Both the position numbers and the translations under genes were made by a program. Shown here in pieces: positions 16,847 through 25,742 of a stretch of 64,000 nucleotides of DNA (positions within the stretch are counted from its first letter, which is position 1; each line of letters begins with the position of its first letter). The notes below the pieces were generated by a model, which was not told where the DNA came from, did not search any database, and saw only the letters and a program-made list of their open reading frames with translations. The stretch spans positions 992,001-1,056,000 of the forward strand of contig JAGIBL010000002.1 of assembly GCA_017744365.1 (NCBI GenBank). Reading direction: 5' to 3'. The DNA comes from Nocardioidaceae bacterium. GTDB taxonomy: Bacteria > Actinomycetota > Actinomycetes > Propionibacteriales > Nocardioidaceae.

Positions 16847-18253
16847 TCAGTGGGCCATGTCCACGAACCGGCTGTAGTGACCTTGGAAGAGCACGGTCAC
16901 GTCGCGGGTCGGGCCGTTGCGGTGCTTGGCCACGATGATGTCGGCCTCGCCGGGGCGGGTCGACTCCTTCTCGTAGGCGTCGTCGCGGTGCAGCAGCATC
17001 ACGATGTCCGCGTCCTGCTCGATCGAGCCGGACTCACGCAGGTCGCTCATCATCGGGCGCTTGTCGGCGCGCTGCTCGGGACCACGGTTCAGCTGGCTCA
17101 GCGCGATGATCGGGACCTCGAGCTCCTTGGCGAGCAGCTTGATCTGCCGGGAGAACTCGGAGACCTCGAGCTGGCGGGACTCGACCTTCTTGCCCGACGT
17201 CATCAGCTGCAGGTAGTCGATGACGACGAGCTTGAGATCGTGGCGCTGCTTGAGCCGGCGGGCCTTCGAGCGGATCTCCATCATCGTCATGTTGGGTGAG
17301 TCGTCGATGAAGAGCGGCGCGCTCGAGACCTCGCCCATCTTGCGCGCGAGCTTGGCCCAGTCGTCGTCGGTCATGCCGCCGTTGCGGATGTGGTTGAGCG
17401 GGATCTTGCCCTCGGCCGAGAGCATCCGCATCGCGATCTCGGACTTCGTCATCTCCAGGCTGAAGATGACGCTGGTCAGGCCGTTGTGGATCGAGGCCGC
17501 CCGGCAGAAGTCCAGGCCGAGCGTCGACTTGCCCATCGCGGGTCGCGCGGCGACGATCACCATCTGGCCGCCCTGGAGGCCGTTGGTCAGCTCGTCCAGG
17601 TCGGCGAACCCGGTCGGCACCCCGTTCATGCCGCCGTCGCGGTTCGAGATCGCCTCGATCTCGTCGAGGGTGCCCTCCATGATCGCGCTCAGCGGCGCGT
17701 AGTCCTCGGTGGAGCGGTTCTCGGTGATCGCGTAGATCTCCGCCTGCGCCCGGTCCACGGTGTCCTCGACCTGGCCCTCGCCGGCGTAGCCGAGCTGGGC
17801 GATCTTGGTGCCGGCGTCGACCAGCCGCCGCAGGATCGCCTTCTCCCGGACGATGTCGGCGTAGTAGCCGGCGTTGGCGGCGATGGGCACGCTGGCCGAG
17901 AGCGTGTGCAGGTACGGCGCGCCGCCGATCCGCTGCAGCTCACCCCGGCGCTGCAGCTCGGCGGCGACGGTGACCGGGTCGGCCGGCTCGCCGCGGGCGT
18001 ACAGGTCGGTGACCGCGTCGAAGATCGTCTCGTGCGCGGGCTTGTAGAAGTCGTGCGCCTTGCAGACCTCGAGGACGTCCGCGATCGCGTCCTTGGAGAT
18101 CAGCATCGAGCCGAGCACGCTCTGCTCGGCCTCGTTGTCCTGCGGAGGCATCCGGCCCGACCAGTGCTCCTGGTTGCCGGACTCGGGGAAGTCACCGGCG
18201 GGGTAGTCCGCGAACGCGGCCTCCTCCAGCCCGGCGGACCCGGTCATGCTCAT
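16847..18253 (-). CDS. dnaB: Replicative DNA helicase DnaB
   Basis: The 468-residue hexameric 5'-3' helicase that drives the replication fork. The N-terminal primase-interacting domain begins near MPPQDNEAEQSVLGSML. Walker A is ARPAMGKST, Walker B VVIDYLQLM, and the arginine-finger region includes LSQLNRGPEQR, MSDLRESGSIEQDAD and HRNGPT. No intein interrupts the usual P-loop insertion site, unlike some actinobacterial homologues. ATG 18253 is preceded by AGGGAGA; a second ATG two codons on is possible. Upstream lie three perfect DnaA boxes, which may place the gene under DnaA control. Confidence 0.97.
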   Translation of the reverse strand: MSMTGSAGLEEAAFADYPAGDFPESGNQEHWSGRMPPQDNEAEQSVLGSMLISKDAIADVLEVCKAHDFYKPAHETIFDAVTDLYARGEPADPVTVAAELQRRGELQRIGGAPYLHTLSASVPIAANAGYYADIVREKAILRRLVDAGTKIAQLGYAGEGQVEDTVDRAQAEIYAITENRSTEDYAPLSAIMEGTLDEIEAISNRDGGMNGVPTGFADLDELTNGLQGGQMVIVAARPAMGKSTLGLDFCRAASIHNGLTSVIFSLEMTKSEIAMRMLSAEGKIPLNHIRNGGMTDDDWAKLARKMGEVSSAPLFIDDSPNMTMMEIRSKARRLKQRHDLKLVVIDYLQLMTSGKKVESRQLEVSEFSRQIKLLAKELEVPIIALSQLNRGPEQRADKRPMMSDLRESGSIEQDADIVMLLHRDDAYEKESTRPGEADIIVAKHRNGPTRDVTVLFQGHYSRFVDMAH

Positions 18254-18635
18254 CGCGGATCTCCCTCTCACCTGCTGTGGACAACCTCTGCTGCGTGCGA
18301 CCTTAGGGGCGACCGGGGACAGGATCTGAATCCGGTTATCCACAGGGCCTCCACCGGCGTGTGGATAAGCCGCGATCCAATTCACAATTTGTTTCGGCCG
18401 ATCCACATTCAGCCGGACAGAACTGTGGATCGCACGGCCCCGCCTGCAACAACCAGGCCGCTGACCTGCGGTTTCGTGCATCCACAAGGTGTGGACCCAG
18501 ATTCTCGAGCAGATTGTTGTTAACTGTTTCGTCATCCGGACGCCCCGGTCTGCAAGTCGACAAATGACCCCGATCCCCCCGGAAACCCACAGGCCGGGTC
18601 CGGGACCTTCGGCCCGCGCCACTAGCCTCGCGGAC
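18254..18635. promoter_or_regulatory. Divergent dnaB/MATE intergenic region with DnaA-box cluster
   Basis: This 382-bp gap holds three perfect DnaA boxes: TGTGGACAA (18276-18284), TTATCCACA (18336-18344) and TGTGGATAA (18360-18368). Weaker 7-of-9 matches lie at 18399-18407, 18424-18432, 18478-18486 and 18490-18498. A relatively AT-rich patch with TTGTTGTTAACTG lies around 18513-18527. It could be DnaA-responsive control of dnaB or a DnaA-titrating/initiation-modulating site. The last 10-15 bases hold the MATE gene's -10 element. Confidence 0.8.
18623..18628 (+). promoter_or_regulatory. -10 element of the MATE gene (leaderless)
   Basis: TAGCCT, 7 bp before the ATG at 18636. This decided the start over upstream in-frame codons. 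Confidence 0.5.
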
Positions 18636-19934
18636 ATGCGCGCGGAGGACCGGGAGATCCTGCGGCTCGCCGTCCCCGCGTTCCTCGCCCTGGTCGCCGA
18701 GCCGGCCTTCCTGCTCGCCGACTCCGCCATCGTCGGCCACCTCGGCACCACCCCGCTCGCCGGCCTGGGCCTGGCCGGCGCGGTGCTCGGCACCCTGGTC
18801 AGCCTGTGCATCTTCCTCGCCTACGGCACCACCGCCTCGGTGGCCCGCCGGATCGGCGCCGGCGACCTGCCCGGGGCGCTGACCGACGGCGTGCACGGGC
18901 TCTGGCTCGCGGTGCTCATCGGCGCGGTCACCACCGTGGCCGGCCTGCTCGGCACGCCGGCGCTGATCGGCCTCTTCGACGCCTCGGACGCGGTCGGCGC
19001 GCAGGCCGAGCGGTACCTGCGGATCGGTGTGCTCGGCGCCGTACCGCTGCTGCTGATGCTCGCCGCCACCGGCATCCTGCGCGGCCTGCAGGACACCCGG
19101 ACCCCGCTGCTGGTGGCCGTGGGCGGCAACGTCGCGAACGTGCTGCTCAACCTGTGGCTCGTCTACGGGCTCGATCTCGGCATCGCCGGGTCGGCGCTCG
19201 GCACCGTGGTCGCCCAGACCGGCTCGGCAGCGGTGATGGTGGCCGTGGTGGCGCGCGCCGCCCGCGCGTACGACGTACGGATGCGTCCCTCGCTCGCCGG
19301 GATCGCCGGCGCCGGCCGTGCCGGGGTGCCGCTGCTGCTGCGCACCCTCACGCTCCGGGCCAGCCTGCTGGTGATGACGTACGGCGCCGCCGCCCTCGGG
19401 CCCGGCGACCTGGCCGCGATGCAGGTGGCCATGACGATCTGGACCTTCCTCGCCTTCGCCCTGGATGCGATCGCCATTGCCGCCCAGGCGCTCACCGGCC
19501 GCCACCTCGGCGCCGGCGACGCGGACCGGACCCGGCTGGTGACCCGGCGGATGCTGCGCTGGGGGCTCTGGTCGGGGGTGGTCACCGGGCTCGCGCTGGC
19601 GGCCGTCTCGCCGGTGCTCGGAGCCGTCTTCACCACCGATGCCGAGGTGCGCGACCTGCTGGTGCCGGTGCTGCTGGTTGCCGCGCTGGGGCAGCCGCTG
19701 GCCGGGGTGGTCTTCGTGCTCGACGGCGTCCTCATCGGCGCGGGCGACGGCCGCTACCTGGCCTGGGCCGGGCTCTGGGTGCTGGCCGTCTTCGCCCCGG
19801 CCGCCTGGCTGGCCGTCGCCGGTGGCGGCACGCTGACCTGGCTGTGGGTGGCGTTCGCGGTGGCGTTCATGGGCGGGCGCGCGGTGGTACTGCTGGCGCG
19901 CGAGCGGGGCGAGGCCTGGATGACCCTAGGCTGA
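18636..19934 (+). CDS. MATE family efflux transporter
   Basis: A 432-residue protein of about 12 transmembrane helices arranged as two similar halves. It has FLALVAEPAFLLADSAIVGHLG at the first helix and GILRGLQDTRTPL between helices, hallmarks of the DinF-like branch of MATE antiporters that export drugs or metabolites with H+ or Na+. The ATG at 18636 starts immediately before the first helix and follows a -10 at leaderless spacing. The stop codon overlaps the -10 of the next gene. Substrate unknown. Confidence 0.88.
   Translation: MRAEDREILRLAVPAFLALVAEPAFLLADSAIVGHLGTTPLAGLGLAGAVLGTLVSLCIFLAYGTTASVARRIGAGDLPGALTDGVHGLWLAVLIGAVTTVAGLLGTPALIGLFDASDAVGAQAERYLRIGVLGAVPLLLMLAATGILRGLQDTRTPLLVAVGGNVANVLLNLWLVYGLDLGIAGSALGTVVAQTGSAAVMVAVVARAARAYDVRMRPSLAGIAGAGRAGVPLLLRTLTLRASLLVMTYGAAALGPGDLAAMQVAMTIWTFLAFALDAIAIAAQALTGRHLGAGDADRTRLVTRRMLRWGLWSGVVTGLALAAVSPVLGAVFTTDAEVRDLLVPVLLVAALGQPLAGVVFVLDGVLIGAGDGRYLAWAGLWVLAVFAPAAWLAVAGGGTLTWLWVAFAVAFMGGRAVVLLARERGEAWMTLG
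19927..19932 (+). promoter_or_regulatory. -10 element overlapping the MATE stop codon (leaderless start at 19940)
   Basis: TAGGCT ends on the first base of the MATE gene's TGA stop and is 7 bp from the next ATG, so the downstream gene can have its own leaderless transcript. Confidence 0.45.
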
Positions 19935-19939
19935 CGCCC

Positions 19940-20533
19940 ATGTCGCCGCTGCAGAGGATCGCCATGGGGCTGGTCTTCGTCATCGGTACCGCACCCTTCC
20001 CGGCCGACCCGCACCCGTCCTGGAAGCAGTACGACGCGCTGCCCGACCCGGTCGGCTGGGTGCTGGTCCTGCTCGGCGTGCACGCGCTGGTCCGAGGCCG
20101 CCCGCACTTCGACGTGCTCCGGCTCCCGGCGCTGGTGGCCGCGGTGGTGAGCGTCGCGGTCTGGTTCCCCCAGCTCAGCCACCGGCTCTCGGACTCCGGC
20201 GCGTGGGCGCTGAGCCTGCCGCAGCTCGCGTTCAGCTTCCTGCTCGCCCGGGCGATCGCGGAGCAGGGCCTCGAGCAGGAGCCGGTCGACACCTACGTGA
20301 GCAAGCGGTTCGGCCTGCTGATGTGGGGGTTCGCCGTCCTCGCGGCGCTCCCCCCGATCGCCATCGGCGGCAACGTCACCGCCCTCGACGACGTCACCGT
20401 GACCGCGGCGCTGGTCGTGAACGTCGCGTTCGTCTACTACCTGTTCCGGGTGCACCGGCGCGAGTGGCTCGGCGGCCCCGGCCCGCTCGTGGTCGAGATG
20501 CCCGGGAACGACGAAGGCCGCCCACCCGCCTAG
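19940..20533 (+). CDS. Uncharacterised membrane protein
   Basis: 197 residues with about four or five hydrophobic segments (near 5-18, 38-50, 62-76, 88-102, 122-160) and a hydrophilic C-terminal tail (HRREWLGGPG). No domain recognised. Its position 5 bp after the MATE gene suggests occasional read-through, but it has its own -10 element. The last codons form the left arm of a terminator hairpin. Confidence 0.65.
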   Translation: MSPLQRIAMGLVFVIGTAPFPADPHPSWKQYDALPDPVGWVLVLLGVHALVRGRPHFDVLRLPALVAAVVSVAVWFPQLSHRLSDSGAWALSLPQLAFSFLLARAIAEQGLEQEPVDTYVSKRFGLLMWGFAVLAALPPIAIGGNVTALDDVTVTAALVVNVAFVYYLFRVHRREWLGGPGPLVVEMPGNDEGRPPA

Positions 20534-20548
20534 GGGGAGCGGCCTTCG
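20512..20548. terminator. Bidirectional terminator between convergent genes
   Basis: CGAAGGCCGC (20512-20521) pairs perfectly with GCGGCCTTCG (20539-20548). It lies between the membrane-protein gene and rplI, whose 3' ends face each other; the left arm is inside the former's coding sequence. Confidence 0.75.
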
Positions 20549-20567
20549 CCGTACGGCTGGGCGAACG

Positions 20568-21011
20568 TCAGGCCGAGACCACGTTCAGGTTGACCTTCGC
20601 CTCGACGTCGTCGTGGACCTTGACGGTCACGGTGTGAGCGCCGAGCGACTTGATCGGGTTGCCGACCACGATGGTCCGCTTGTCGACCTGGCCACCCGCC
20701 TCGGTGATGGCCTGGGCGATGTCCGCCGCGGTCACGGCGCCGAACAGGCGGCCGCCCTCGCCGGCACGGACCTTGACCTGCACGGTCGAGCCCTCGAGCT
20801 GGGCCTTGACCTCGGCCGCGTGGTCCGCGTCGCGCACCGAACGGGCCTCGCGGGCCTTCTTGATCGACTCGATGGTCTTCTCGCCACCGCGGGTCCAGCG
20901 GATGCCGAAGCCACGCGGGATGAGGTAGTTGCGGCCGTAGCCGTCCTTGACCTCGACCACGTCGCCGGCGGCGCCGAGGCCGGTCACTTCCTGAGTCAGG
21001 ATGAGCTTCAT
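20568..21011 (-). CDS. rplI: 50S ribosomal protein L9
   Basis: 147 residues with the N-terminal L9 signature ([15 protein letters not shown], near residues 22-36), a long central helix and the C-terminal domain containing [14 protein letters not shown]. It binds 23S rRNA near the L1 stalk. It is the last gene of the rpsF-ssb-rpsR-rplI operon and is followed by the bidirectional hairpin. Confidence 0.97.
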   Translation of the reverse strand: MKLILTQEVTGLGAAGDVVEVKDGYGRNYLIPRGFGIRWTRGGEKTIESIKKAREARSVRDADHAAEVKAQLEGSTVQVKVRAGEGGRLFGAVTAADIAQAITEAGGQVDKRTIVVGNPIKSLGAHTVTVKVHDDVEAKVNLNVVSA

Positions 21012-21025
21012 GATGTGACCTCCTC

Positions 21026-21262
21026 TCAGCGGGCCGTGGACGTGTACGGGAGCAGCGCGACCTCACGGGCGTTCTTCACGGCCGTGGCGACGTCACGCTG
21101 GTGCTGCACGCAGTTGCCGGTCACCCGACGGGCGCGGATCTTGCCCCGGTCGGAGATGAACTTGCGCAGCAGGTTCGTGTCCTTGTAGTCGACGTAGGAC
21201 GTCTTGTCCTTGCAGAACTGGCAAACCTTCTTCTTCGGCTTGCGCATCACTGCCTTCGCCAT
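21026..21262 (-). CDS. rpsR: 30S ribosomal protein S18 (zinc-binding form)
   Basis: 78 residues, with CQFC (Cys14, Cys17) and NCVQHQRD supplying zinc ligands, the C+ form that many actinobacteria replace with a C- paralogue under zinc limitation. S18 pairs with S6 on the 30S platform. It lies 14 bp before rplI in the same operon. RBS-like GGAG lies upstream in the 75-bp gap after ssb. Confidence 0.96.
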   Translation of the reverse strand: MAKAVMRKPKKKVCQFCKDKTSYVDYKDTNLLRKFISDRGKIRARRVTGNCVQHQRDVATAVKNAREVALLPYTSTAR

Positions 21263-21337
21263 TGTGGTGCTCCTTCAAGCTGAGCCCGGCTCTGGATTGG
21301 CTACCAGGGCCGGAATGGTTAGTGATGGGTTGATCGG

Positions 21338-21919
21338 TCAGAACGGGGGCTCTTCGGAGGCGCCCGGCACCGCCCAGGGGTCCTGAGCGGGCTGGCCACC
21401 ACCGGCGGGGCCGCCCTGGGGGGCGCCACCCTGCGGCGCGCCACCCTGCTGTCCACCCCACTGGCCGCCGCCGCCCTGCTGGGCCGGCTGAGCCGGGGTG
21501 GCCCACGGGTCGTCGCCGCCGGACCCGCCACCGGAGTACCCGCCACCGCTGCTGCGGTTGGCGCGGGTGACCTTCGCGGTCGCGTACTTCAGGCTCGGGC
21601 CGACTTCCTCGACCTCGATCTCGAAGACGGTGCGCTTCTCACCTTCGCGGGTCTCGTAGGAGCGCGCCTTGAGGCGCCCCTGCACGACCACGCGCATGCC
21701 GCGCTGGAGCGACTCGGCGACGTTCTCCGCGGCCTGCCGCCAGACCGAGCAGGACAGGAACAGCGCTTCGCCGTCCTTCCACTCGTTGGTCTGCCGGTCG
21801 AAGGTGCGCGGCGTGGACGCGATCCGGAAGTTCGCCACGGCCGCACCCGAGGGGGTGAAGCGCAGCTCCGGGTCGTCCACGAGGTTGCCGACGACGGTGA
21901 TGACGGTCTCGCCTGCCAT
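21338..21919 (-). CDS. ssb: Single-stranded DNA-binding protein
   Basis: 193 residues: OB-fold domain (residues 1-110, starting [20 protein letters not shown]), a long Gly/Gln/Pro-rich disordered linker (about 120-185) and the acidic tip SEEPPF, which recruits DNA-processing partners in SSB proteins. It lies between rpsF and rpsR, as in most bacteria. The linker is low-complexity (repeated GGAPQGG units) with no sign of frameshift. Confidence 0.96.
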   Translation of the reverse strand: MAGETVITVVGNLVDDPELRFTPSGAAVANFRIASTPRTFDRQTNEWKDGEALFLSCSVWRQAAENVAESLQRGMRVVVQGRLKARSYETREGEKRTVFEIEVEEVGPSLKYATAKVTRANRSSGGGYSGGGSGGDDPWATPAQPAQQGGGGQWGGQQGGAPQGGAPQGGPAGGGQPAQDPWAVPGASEEPPF

Positions 21920-21954
21920 GGGTTCTCCCTAGGGTCCGACAGCTGGTCTGACGC

Positions 21955-22245
21955 TCAGTGAGCGTCGGGACGAATGACCTTAGTGCGGAGCACCGACTCG
22001 TTCAGCGTGAGCTGGCGGTCGAGCTCCTTGACGGTGGCCGGTTCGGCCTGGAGCGTAACGACGGCGTAGATGCCCTCGGCGTTCTTGTTGATCTCGTACG
22101 CGAGACGGCGACGTCCCCAGACGTCGACGTTGTCCACGGTGCCTCCGTCGTTGCGAACGACGTTGAGGTACGTGTCGAGCGACGGTGCGACCGTCCGCTC
22201 CTCGAGCTCGGGGTCCAGGATGACCATGAGTTCGTAGGCACGCAT
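21955..22245 (-). CDS. rpsF: 30S ribosomal protein S6
   Basis: 96 residues, complete S6 ([13 protein letters not shown] at the N-terminus, [19 protein letters not shown], then a strand pair). A strong Shine-Dalgarno AAGGAGGTGG precedes the ATG at 22245 and fixes the start. First gene of the rpsF-ssb-rpsR-rplI operon. The leader includes a stable hairpin that could be the S6:S18 autoregulatory site. Confidence 0.96.
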   Translation of the reverse strand: MRAYELMVILDPELEERTVAPSLDTYLNVVRNDGGTVDNVDVWGRRRLAYEINKNAEGIYAVVTLQAEPATVKELDRQLTLNESVLRTKVIRPDAH

Positions 22246-22274
22246 AGCGTTCTCCACCTCCTTCGGACTCGGCG

Positions 22275-22293
22275 GCCACGGCGTTTCCGTGGC
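22275..22293 (-). promoter_or_regulatory. Hairpin in the rpsF leader (possible S6:S18 site)
   Basis: GCCACGG (22275-22281) and CCGTGGC (22287-22293) form a perfect 7-bp stem with a 5-nt loop, 30 nt before the rpsF start. In other bacteria the S6:S18 complex represses this operon by binding a leader stem-loop containing CCG. The resemblance is only suggestive. A candidate -10 (TACCCT, minus strand, 22342-22347) lies upstream. Confidence 0.35.
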
Positions 22294-22379
22294 AGGAGGG
22301 CTGTGCGTTGTCGCCCGCTCGTCGGGAGTGGGCGACGGGTCAGGGTACCCGGAGCGGGGGCGGGGAGGCCAATCGAAGC

Positions 22380-24665
22380 TCAGCGCACCGGGTCGACCCG
22401 GAAGATCGTGACCTCGCCGTACCGCCGGTGCACCGGCAGCAGGCTGCGCAGTCCGGCGAGGTCCGCGTGGTAGCGCCGGTCCACCACGAGCCACCGGACC
22501 GGGTACCGCCCGACCAGCGCGCGGAGGGTTCCCACGGACGGTTGATCGAAGACCGCGTCGTTGAGCGCGAGCAAGGCGGGGTTCCAGTACGGCACCCGGA
22601 ACGCGCTCGCGGGGCTCGGCGCCTCGTCGTTGGCGGTGGCCGTATAGGCCCAGCCCTCCACGACGACGCGGCGTTCGGCGAACGCGGCAAGCCAGAATCC
22701 GCGTGCGTCCCCGGTGCTGTCGTTCGGGATCCGCAGATGCGCGTTGGTCGCGAGCATGTCGTCCGGGCTGGTGTGCGCCCGCAGGTACCGAGCCGCGTCG
22801 ATGCCACCCACAGGCAGCGCTCGCAACCGTGCCGGGAGACCGCTGTAGTCCCCGCGCGAGATCGGGAGCTGGCGTGCCAGGTCGACGGTACGCACGCTGG
22901 CCATCCCGACCGTGCAGGCACCCGCGGCCGCGAGCGTGAGGACCAGGCGGGCGCGCCGGTCCAGGCCGCTGGAGAGGCGCCCGCCCAGCCAGCCGGCTAG
23001 GCCGGTCGCCACGATCGCCGCCACGACCAGCACGAGCGCCCGCCAGGCGGTGCCGTCGACGGACAGGTCCCGGCGACTGAGCATGCGGGCCAGCAGCACC
23101 AGGCCGAGGCCCGTGGCGCCGGCGGACCCCAGCACGACGACGGTCCGGCGGCCCGGCACCAAGGCTGTCGCGGCGACCAGTCCCCACGCGACCAGCAGGT
23201 AGCCGAAGGGCAGACCCGAACGCAGGAAGAAGTACTCGCTGTACCCCGGGTGCGCCAGCAGCACCACGACGCCGACGGAGGCGACCACCATCCCGGTCAC
23301 CAGGATCGCTGCCGGGTCGAGCAGGGCCGGCCGGTCCCCGGTCGGGAACCGCGCCAGCACGCCTGCACCGGTCAGCGGTGCGAACCAGCCGAAGAACAGG
23401 CACGCACAGACGGCGGTGAGGGTGAGCGCGCCGGTGGCGGCTGGTACTCCGATCGAGGCCCCGAGGACCCGGAAGTCGTCGCCCGGCGCCAGCACCAGGC
23501 CCTGGCTGGCCCCACCGAACAGCACCACCTGGGCGAAGAGGAGCTCGGCCCCGAGCAGCAGTCCGACCGCCACGACCGGCCCGGGCAGCCGCCGCTCCCG
23601 CATCATCCCGACCAGGGCGACCAGCGCCACGCCGGCGCCGATCACCGGGAGGAAGGTCGCCTTCGCACCCATCAGCGTCGCGGTCAGCAGCGCGAGCAGC
23701 ACCCACGGCCGCGGTCCCCGGTCCTCCCCGCGCACGATCCCGACGATGACGTAGAGGGAGGCAATGGCCAGCACCTGGCCGAACCCCTGGGTCGGGCTGC
23801 CCACCCAGTTCACCAGCAGCAGGGTGCTGTCGACGACCGTGGTGGTGGCGCCGTGCAGGAGGCTTACGCTGCCGGCGAGCACCGCGAGGCCGAGCGCCAC
23901 CAGGCCGACCGCCTTGCGGCGGCCGATCCGCTCGGCCAGCAGCGCGAAGGCGATGAAGCCGGTGAGCAGGCTCCACAGCGGCTGCAGCCGGAACAGCAGC
24001 GTCGACATCTCCAGCCCGCTCTGCCAGCTGGTCGCGGCCACGTCGACCATCGCAAACCAGTGGTAGTTCAACCGCTCGTCCACCACGTACGGCGTCGTCG
24101 GCGGCACGTGGTTCCTCGCGTCCCCGGCAATCGAGAGCAGGAACAGGTGATCGGCCGACTGCCAGAGCAGGTTCGGCGGACCCACCGGGTTCATCGGCGT
24201 CAAGCCGCCGTACCAGAGGCAGAGCAGGCCGATCCCCACGGTGACGCCCCAGGTCATCCAGGTCGGCTCCGCCCGGGCGGGGTCGGGCCGCCAGTGCCGG
24301 CGCAGTGCCGGGACGGACGCGAACACCGCGACGGTGACCACCGGGAACACCCAGATCGCCCGTGGGACACCGACCCACCGGCAGAACAGGTACAGCGCGA
24401 TCGTCACCGCGTGGCCCAGGATCAGGCCGAAGGTGCCGTCGAGGAGCAGCGAGCCGGAACGGCCGCGCAGCCAGCGCCAGACCAGCAGGCCGGGTATCAG
24501 GTACGCGACGAGCTGGAGGGCCAGGAAGGTCAACGTGTCGCGGTCGCCGACACCGGATCGGTGCAGGACCAGCAACACGCAGCCGAGGGAAAGGACCACC
24601 GGGAGCTGCCAGTGCAGAAGACGGCGGACCACCCGCGTGAGCATACGGGCCGTCCGGTTGCTCAC
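22380..24665 (-). CDS. Large polytopic membrane protein, GT-C-like, unknown function
   Basis: 761 residues with roughly 13-15 transmembrane helices over residues 15-600, then a soluble, probably extracytoplasmic C-terminal domain. A conserved-looking outer loop after helix 5 ([20 protein letters not shown]) has acidic residues in the place where GT-C glycosyltransferases keep their catalytic motif, and the tail contains [15 protein letters not shown] and VDRRYHADL, as in actinobacterial mannosyl/arabinosyl-type proteins. A role in polyprenyl-linked sugar transfer is an inference. The GTG start at 24665 overlaps the TetR stop (GTGA), so the two genes are coupled. Confidence 0.6.
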   Translation of the reverse strand: MSNRTARMLTRVVRRLLHWQLPVVLSLGCVLLVLHRSGVGDRDTLTFLALQLVAYLIPGLLVWRWLRGRSGSLLLDGTFGLILGHAVTIALYLFCRWVGVPRAIWVFPVVTVAVFASVPALRRHWRPDPARAEPTWMTWGVTVGIGLLCLWYGGLTPMNPVGPPNLLWQSADHLFLLSIAGDARNHVPPTTPYVVDERLNYHWFAMVDVAATSWQSGLEMSTLLFRLQPLWSLLTGFIAFALLAERIGRRKAVGLVALGLAVLAGSVSLLHGATTTVVDSTLLLVNWVGSPTQGFGQVLAIASLYVIVGIVRGEDRGPRPWVLLALLTATLMGAKATFLPVIGAGVALVALVGMMRERRLPGPVVAVGLLLGAELLFAQVVLFGGASQGLVLAPGDDFRVLGASIGVPAATGALTLTAVCACLFFGWFAPLTGAGVLARFPTGDRPALLDPAAILVTGMVVASVGVVVLLAHPGYSEYFFLRSGLPFGYLLVAWGLVAATALVPGRRTVVVLGSAGATGLGLVLLARMLSRRDLSVDGTAWRALVLVVAAIVATGLAGWLGGRLSSGLDRRARLVLTLAAAGACTVGMASVRTVDLARQLPISRGDYSGLPARLRALPVGGIDAARYLRAHTSPDDMLATNAHLRIPNDSTGDARGFWLAAFAERRVVVEGWAYTATANDEAPSPASAFRVPYWNPALLALNDAVFDQPSVGTLRALVGRYPVRWLVVDRRYHADLAGLRSLLPVHRRYGEVTIFRVDPVR

Positions 24666-25318
24666 GTCCGCTCCATCGCCACCGCCAGCGCGGCCCGCAC
24701 CTGGTCCACGACCGCGCCTCCCCAGGGGAGCCGGGCGACCCGGGCGATCGGGGTCACCAGGGGGACGGTGGCGTCCACCAGGCGCCGGGTCCGCTCCTGC
24801 CCGGGGCTGCGGTCGGTGACCCAGAACAAGGTGATGCCCAGGTGGCACAGCCAGAGCAGGTCGGGGAGCACGTCCTGGATCTTGTCGGGCACCCGCGGCA
24901 CGGCGCCGGCGACGACGTCGCGGTAGATCGCCCGGGACTGCTCGCGAGCCGGCGCCGAGGCCTCGCTCAGCGGGTTGCTCGGGCTCCCGGGGCTCACCGC
25001 GATCGAGACGAAGGCGTTGCCGAACCCGTGGTACGGCGCGATGACGTCGAGGAAGGCGTGCTCCACGGCACGCAGCCGGTCGACCAGGGGCAGCCCGGGA
25101 GCGAGGTCGGCGGCGGCCCGCTGCGCGTGCTCGGTCTGGATCCGCACGTAGAAGGCCTGGACGAGCTCGTCCTTGCCGGCGAACCAGTAGTAGGCGTTGC
25201 TCGGCGCCAGCCCGGCCTCCACGGCGATGGCGCGCATCGTGGTGGCCGCGTAGCCGCGCTCCTCGAACAGGCGCAACGCGGTGTCGAGGATCAGCTGGCG
25301 GGTGTCCTGGGGAGCCAT
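24662..25318 (-). CDS. TetR family transcriptional regulator
   Basis: 218 residues. The N-terminal helix-turn-helix is typical ([21 protein letters not shown] followed within residues 29-50 by [20 protein letters not shown]). A perfect operator-like repeat lies 9-22 bp upstream of its start, between it and the divergent gene at 25367, which supports autorepression. It is translationally coupled to the large membrane protein downstream, its likely target. Confidence 0.87.
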   Translation of the reverse strand: MAPQDTRQLILDTALRLFEERGYAATTMRAIAVEAGLAPSNAYYWFAGKDELVQAFYVRIQTEHAQRAAADLAPGLPLVDRLRAVEHAFLDVIAPYHGFGNAFVSIAVSPGSPSNPLSEASAPAREQSRAIYRDVVAGAVPRVPDKIQDVLPDLLWLCHLGITLFWVTDRSPGQERTRRLVDATVPLVTPIARVARLPWGGAVVDQVRAALAVAMERT

Positions 25319-25326
25319 AGGTGCGA

Positions 25327-25340
25327 TTGAACACGTTCAA
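25327..25340. promoter_or_regulatory. TetR-type operator (perfect inverted repeat)
   Basis: TTGAAC-AC-GTTCAA, with perfect 6-bp arms and partial extension by GTGCG/CGCAC on the outside. It lies in the 48-bp gap between divergent starts of the TetR gene and the gene at 25367. Confidence 0.75.
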
Positions 25341-25353
25341 GGGCGCACGGTCC

Positions 25354-25359
25354 TACTGT
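25354..25359 (+). promoter_or_regulatory. -10 element (leaderless start at 25367)
   Basis: TACTGT, 7 bp before the ATG and 13 bp after the TetR-type operator, so repressor binding would block this promoter. Confidence 0.45.
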
Positions 25360-25366
25360 GTCCGAC

Positions 25367-25732
25367 ATGGACACCGGACGGATCAGCAGTGCGGCCCTGA
25401 TGCTCTCCGGACTCGCCGGCGTGGCGATGCCGGGCCGGGTCGCCGCGGCGCTCGACCTGGTCCCGGGCTCCGGGCGCGGGATCACCGAGACCCGGGCCGG
25501 TCTGGGGGCGACGTACGCCGGCCTGGGCGCGTTCGCGCTGGTGAGGGGATCGGCCGACGCCCACCGCGCGGTCGGGTTCACCTGGCTGGGCGCCGGAGCG
25601 AGCCGGCTGGCGTCGTACGGCGCCGACCGCCCGCGTACGGACGCGATCTACTGGCTCTCCCTCGGCATGGAGCTGGGCCTCGGCGCCGCGGCCCTGGCAG
25701 CAGCCCGCAGGAGTGTCCGACCGCGCGCCTAG
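25367..25732 (+). CDS. Small membrane protein (DUF4345-like)
   Basis: 121 residues with four hydrophobic segments (near 5-20, 40-58, 66-82, 95-112), resembling the DUF4345 small integral membrane family; assignment is tentative. The ATG at 25367 was preferred because the -10 TACTGT is exactly 7 bp upstream. It faces the TetR gene across the operator and may be in its regulon. Confidence 0.6.
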   Translation: MDTGRISSAALMLSGLAGVAMPGRVAAALDLVPGSGRGITETRAGLGATYAGLGAFALVRGSADAHRAVGFTWLGAGASRLASYGADRPRTDAIYWLSLGMELGLGAAALAAARRSVRPRA

Positions 25733-25735
25733 GGT
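25730..25735 (+). promoter_or_regulatory. -10 element of the endonuclease IV gene (leaderless)
   Basis: TAGGGT overlapping the preceding TAG stop, 7 bp before the ATG at 25743. Confidence 0.45.
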
Positions 25736-25742
25736 GGAACCC

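Noticed and set aside
16847-18253. Intein in dnaB
   Set aside because: Checked at the P-loop site where actinobacterial inteins occur; the sequence is continuous and normal in length.
16847-18811. Longer dnaB start giving 654 residues
   Set aside because: The extension would read through the DnaA-box region and has no homology; the ATG at 18253 has a good ribosome-binding site.
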